Assembly: GCA_039654915.1 (NCBI GenBank)
Contig: CM077593.1
Coordinates: 76,054,501 to 76,118,500, forward strand
DNA: 64,000 nucleotides
Reading direction: 5' to 3'
Source: Aquilaria yunnanensis
Taxonomy: Eukaryota; Streptophyta; Magnoliopsida; Malvales; Thymelaeaceae
Positions 60,595 to 64,000 of the stretch are shown in pieces. Below the pieces are notes generated by a model. That model had not been told where the DNA came from, did no database searches, and saw only the letters and a list, made by a program, of their open reading frames with translations. How positions within the stretch are numbered: the first letter of the stretch is position 1; each line of letters begins with the position of its first letter. A program made the translations under genes and the position numbers.

Positions 60595-61108
60595 TGGTCC
60601 TCTACTCACCCTTTTGAAGTATTGTGGAAGAAAGAAGCGATCTGATCCGTTTTTCTTGTCCTTTAGTTTTATTATCAGCATTTTCTTTCGCGTTTCAGTT
60701 TTTCTTTTCAGGGAATTTCTTTTTTATAAGATAGTTTCGTCCATGCTGATATTAAAACCATGCGACAATGCCTTTAGGTTGGAATGGCTGAGTAAAGAGT
60801 AATTTTTATTACTCTTGAGACGCATCCTATTAGGTCTACTAGGCATAACATTTTGGGGTAGTTAAGCTTTAACCTTATTCGGATGACATATCTCACAAGG
60901 GAATCTATATTTACTGAAGAAAATATTAGATGAACCTTGAATATTGATTCCAAACATCCACTCCATTTACATAATTTGTCAGTGTTATTGTCATCATCAA
61001 GATTCACTCGTTTTATCGAAGCCTAATTCTTTGCGCTCGCCAATTATGAAAATTCACACTTTCGAAGAAAATTATTCCAATTTCAATTGCTTTTATATAA
61101 ATTTCGCT
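60595..61108. other. 3' flank of LOG-like gene, no gene recognised
   Basis: AT-rich, with pyrimidine runs (60640-60730) and the perfect hairpin listed separately. Short open frames here lack motifs. Confidence 0.5.
60795..60816. terminator. Perfect 9-bp hairpin after LOG-like gene
   Basis: AAGAGTAAT-TTTT-ATTACTCTT, about 200 bp after the stop. It may stabilise or end a transcript, but plants do not use such hairpins as standard terminators, so function is unknown. Confidence 0.4.
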
Positions 61109-61790
61109 CGAGGTCCTAAGGAAAGCTCCTTAGCCTCAAAATCAATTTTCAATCCGAGGTTTTAAGGATGGAACCTTTGCCTCGAAAACAATCAATTTTC
61201 ATCATCGGGGTTTTAAGGATGGAACCTTTGCCTCGAAAACAATCAATTTTCATCGGGGTTGTAAGGATGGAACCTTTGCCTCGAAAATAATCAATTTTCA
61301 TCATCAGGGTTTTAAGGATGGAACCTTTGCCTTGAAAAGAATCAATTTTCATCATCGAGGTTTTAAGGATGGAACCTTTACCTCGACATCAATCAATCAA
61401 TTCGAGGTTTTAAGGATGGAACCTTTATCTCGACATCAATCAATCAATCCGGGGTTTTAAGGATGGAACCTTTGCCTCGAGATCAATCAATCAATCCGAG
61501 GTTTTAAGGATAGAACCTTTGCCTTGAGATCAATCAATCAATCCGGGGTTTTAAGGATGGAACCTTTGCCTCGAGATCAATTATCAATCCGAGGTTTTAA
61601 GGATGGAACCTTTGCCTCGACATCAATCAATCAATCCAAGGTTTTAAGGATGGAACCTTTGCCTCGACATCAATCAATCAATTCGAGGTTTTAAGGATGG
61701 AACCTTTGCCTCGAAATCAATCAATCAATCCGAGGTTTTAAGGATGGAACCTTTGCCTCGAGAACAATCAATCATCAATTTTTCTTAAAC
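61109..61790. repeat. ~47-bp hairpin tandem repeat, about 13-14 units
   Basis: The unit contains GAGGTTTTAAGGATGGAACC then TTTGCCTCGA and a linker of ATCAATCAATCAATC type. GAGG/CCTC and AAGG/CCTT within each unit can pair, with the changes mostly keeping the pairing. It ends where the next repeat family starts. Confidence 0.92.
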
Positions 61791-62395
61791 GATAAGAGAG
61801 TTCTTATCGTAGAGGTTCTAAGGTAGGGCCCTTAACCTCAAACTTGCAACGATAGGAGAGTTCCTATCGTTGAGGTTCTAAGGAGAGTTCCTTAAACCTC
61901 AAACAATCAATCATCAATTTTTCTTCAAATGATAAGAGAGTTCTTATCGCAGAGGTTCTAAGGTAGGGCCCTTAACCTCAAACTTGCAACGATAGGAGAG
62001 TTCCTATCGTCAAGGTTCTAAGGAGAGTTCCTTAAACCTCAAACAATCAATCATCAATTTTTCTTAAACGATAAGAGAGTTCTTATCGTAGAGGTTCTAA
62101 GGTAGGGCCCTTAACCTCAAACTTGCAACGATGGGAGAGTTCCTATCGTTGAGGTTCTAAGGAGAGTTCCTTAAACCTCAAACAATCAATCATCAATTTT
62201 TCTTCAAATGATAAGAGAGTTCTTATCGCAGAGGTTCTAAGGTAGGGCCCTTAACCTCAAACTTGCAACGATAGGAGAGTTCCTATCGTCAAGGTTCTAA
62301 GGAGAGTTCCTTAAACCTCAAACAATCAATCATCAATTTTTCTTAAACGATAAGAGAATTCTTATCACAGAGGTTCTAAGGTAGGACCCTTAACC
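61791..62395. repeat. ~139-bp compound hairpin tandem repeat, about 4 units
   Basis: Each unit joins two stem pairs: CGATAAGAGAGTTCTTATCG plus GAGGTTCTAAGG..CCCTTAACCTC, then CGATAGGAGAGTTCCTATCG plus GAGGTTCTAAGG..TCCTTAAACCTC, and a linker AATCAATCATCAATTTTTC. Units 1 and 3 and units 2 and 4 are closest, pointing to duplication of a two-unit block. Confidence 0.92.
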
Positions 62396-63560
62396 TCAAA
62401 ATCATCAATTTTCCTTCAAAACGATAGGAGAGTTCCTATCGTCGAGGTTCTAAGGTAGGACCCTTAACCTCAAAATCATCAATTTTCCTTCAAACGATAG
62501 GAGAGTTCCTATCGTCGAGGTTCTAAGGTAGGGCCCTTAACCTCAAAATCATCAATTTTCCTTCAAACGATAGGAGAGTTCCTATCGTCGAGGTTCTAAG
62601 GTAGGACCCTTAACCTCATTCCATCAATTTTCCTTCAAACGATAGGAGAGTTCCTATCATCGAGGTTCTAAGGTAGGACCCTTAACCTCAAAATCATCAA
62701 TTTTCCTTCAAACGATAGGAGAGTTCCTATCGTCGAGGTTCTAAGGTAGGACCCTTAACCTCAAAAAAATCAATTTTCCTTCAAACGATAGGAGAGTTCC
62801 TATCGTCGAGGTTCTAAGGTAGGACCCTTAACCTCAAAATCATCAATTTTCCTTCAAACGATAGGAGAGTTCCTATCATCGAGGTTCTAAGGTAGGACCC
62901 TTAACCTCAAAATCATCAATTTTCCTTCAAACGATAGGAGAGTTCCTATCGTCGAGGTTCTAAGGTAGGACCCTTAACCTCAAAACAATCAATTTTACTT
63001 CAAACGATAGGAGAGTTCCTGTCGTCGAGGTTCTAAGGTAGGACCCTTAACCTCAAAATCATCAATTTTCCTTCAAACGATAGGAGAGTTCCTATCGTCG
63101 AGGTTCTAAGGTAAGACCCTTAACCTCAAAATCATCAATTTTCCTTCAAACGATAGGAGAGTTCCTATCGTCGAGGTTCTAAGGTAGGACCCTTAACCTC
63201 AAAACAATCAATTTTCCTTCAAATGATAGGAGAGTTCCTATCGTCGAGGTTCTAAGGTAGGACCCTTAACCTCAAAACAATCAATTTTCCTTCAAACGAT
63301 AGGAGAGTTCCTATCGTCGAGGTTCTAAGGTAGGACCCTTAACCTCAAAATCATCAATTTTCCTTCAAACGATAGGAGAGTTCCTATCGTCGAGGTTCTA
63401 AGGTAGGACCCTTAACCTCAAAATCATCAATTTTCCTTCAAACGATAGGAGAGTTCCTATCGTCGAGGTTCTAAGGTAGTACCCTTAACCTCAAAATTAT
63501 CAAATTTTTCCTTCAATGATAGGAGAGTTCCTATCGCAGAGGCTCTAAGGAAGATTCCTT
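62396..63560. repeat. ~73-bp hairpin tandem repeat, about 16 units
   Basis: Each unit is CGATAGGAGAGTTCCTATCG, then TCGAGGTTCTAAGGTAGGAC and CCTTAACCTC, then ATCATCAATTTTCCTTCAAA. Units are nearly identical (young expansion). Two hairpins form in each unit. Confidence 0.95.
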
Positions 63561-63658
63561 AACCTCTGAGTTTAGGCGACGAGAAAATTCTCAATGCCTA
63601 GCTAAGCCGGACGAAATTTGATAACGACTTTGCATACATCATGTCCCATGAAGCATGC

Positions 63659-63671
63659 AAAGGGGGGCAGC
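63659..63671 (+). other. Polypurine tract
   Basis: AAAGGGGGGCAGC directly precedes the 3' LTR start TGTTGACAC. It is the plus-strand primer site of the element. Confidence 0.85.
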
Positions 63672-63699
63672 TGTTGACACCCAATTTTGTCCGACTGTG

Positions 63700-63769
<70 letters not shown>

Positions 63770-64000
63770 TAATTAAAAATTATTAATTAAAAAAAGAAAA
63801 TAATTTAACAAAACTAATATATTATTAGTGTAATGGGGGACATTTTTGTCATATGGTGTTAGTTAAAATATATATATAGGTATACATATATATCTGTATG
63901 TATGTATTAGAAATATTAATTAATTATTAATTATTAATTAATTATTAATTAATTAAAAGAATTAAAAATTAAAATTAAAAACAGAAAATTCCTCCCCCGG
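63672..64000 (+). repeat. 3' LTR of Tat/Ogre-like element, partial
   Basis: The 329 bases in view equal the start of the 5' LTR (49462 onward) by eye, apart from about three bases in the length of the poly(A) tract. The rest, and the right target duplication, lie beyond the window. Confidence 0.93.

Larger units (their letters stand above)
49462..64000 (+). mobile_element. Tat/Ogre-like LTR retrotransposon with cargo genes (right end outside window)
   Basis: 5' LTR 49462-52702, PBS 52706-52723, degenerate gag 53785-54887, three intact cargo ORFs 58086-60594, tandem repeats 61109-63560, polypurine tract 63659-63671, and 3' LTR from 63672. The LTR start TGTTGACACCCAATTTTG and the PBS TGGCGACTCCACTGGGGA, together with the gag motif DVVIP..FK.PDF.KY.GTS.P, are typical of the Tat/Ogre lineage of Ty3/gypsy. 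No protease, reverse transcriptase, RNase H or integrase was recognised, so the element must depend on others. The visible parts of the two LTRs look identical except for poly(A) length, so it inserted recently. Confidence 0.9.

Noticed and set aside
61149..61355. 68-codon repetitive open frame on the minus strand (KIDCFRGKGSILKT units)
   Set aside because: It is a translation of the ~47-bp tandem repeat whose length is not a multiple of three throughout, so the frame is not kept along the array.
61109..63560. Regular palindromic repeats resembling a CRISPR array
   Set aside because: There are no unique spacers, the linkers are repeated too, no cas genes occur, and the context is a plant retrotransposon.

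Overview
The window is AT-rich nuclear DNA of a flowering plant, probably a dicot. This rests on its transposon families (CACTA/En-Spm, hAT, L1-type LINE, long-LTR Ty3/gypsy of the Tat/Ogre type), on TATA-led short genes with introns, and on long AT-rich spacers. The species cannot be named. Almost everything recognisable is mobile DNA. The only host-like genes are two copies of a short secreted-peptide gene; three further intact ORFs are cargo inside a retrotransposon.

Layout. 1-4930: spacer with LTR-like remnants and an old duplication. 4930-7787 plus 17589-19500: copy 1 of a segmental duplication carrying a ~70-aa secreted-peptide gene. This copy is interrupted by a hAT MITE (5016-5541), a deleted hAT element (5875-7043) and a complete 9.8-kb CACTA element (7788-17588) in the peptide gene's intron. 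19500-21934: spacer with one orphan exon-like ORF. 21934-39471: a four-level nest, made of an old L1 LINE on the minus strand, holding a solo LTR (22317-23729) and a 10.9-kb LARD-like LTR element (28230-39172), whose 5' LTR holds another solo LTR (35618-37033). 39472-42840: spacer with strongly strand-biased T-rich then A-rich DNA. 42840-44448: second LINE fragment. 44449-45837: third solo LTR of the same family. 45960-49060: copy 2 of the segmental duplication with the peptide paralogue, showing the empty sites of all three DNA transposons.

49462-64000 is the most interesting part. It is a recently inserted Tat/Ogre-like LTR retrotransposon: the parts of both LTRs that can be seen are identical except for poly(A) length. 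It has a PBS, a broken gag, no recognisable protease, RT, RNase H or integrase, a polypurine tract, and three intact intronless cargo ORFs. Two are tandem paralogues that resemble the cysteine-rich nucleic-acid-binding proteins of carlaviruses and relatives (basic GxSxYAxKRRAKRL stretch followed by a CxxC...CxxxC finger). The third is a LOG-type cytokinin-activating phosphoribohydrolase. Repeat blocks with TGACG motifs and TATA boxes precede these ORFs, and about 2.4 kb of hairpin-forming tandem repeats lie between them and the 3' LTR. A trans-mobilised retrotransposon carrying a hormone-activating enzyme and virus-type regulators is the candidate undescribed system.

All positions of spliced genes, repeats and domains were read by eye. 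Family assignments rest on recognised motifs, not on database searches.
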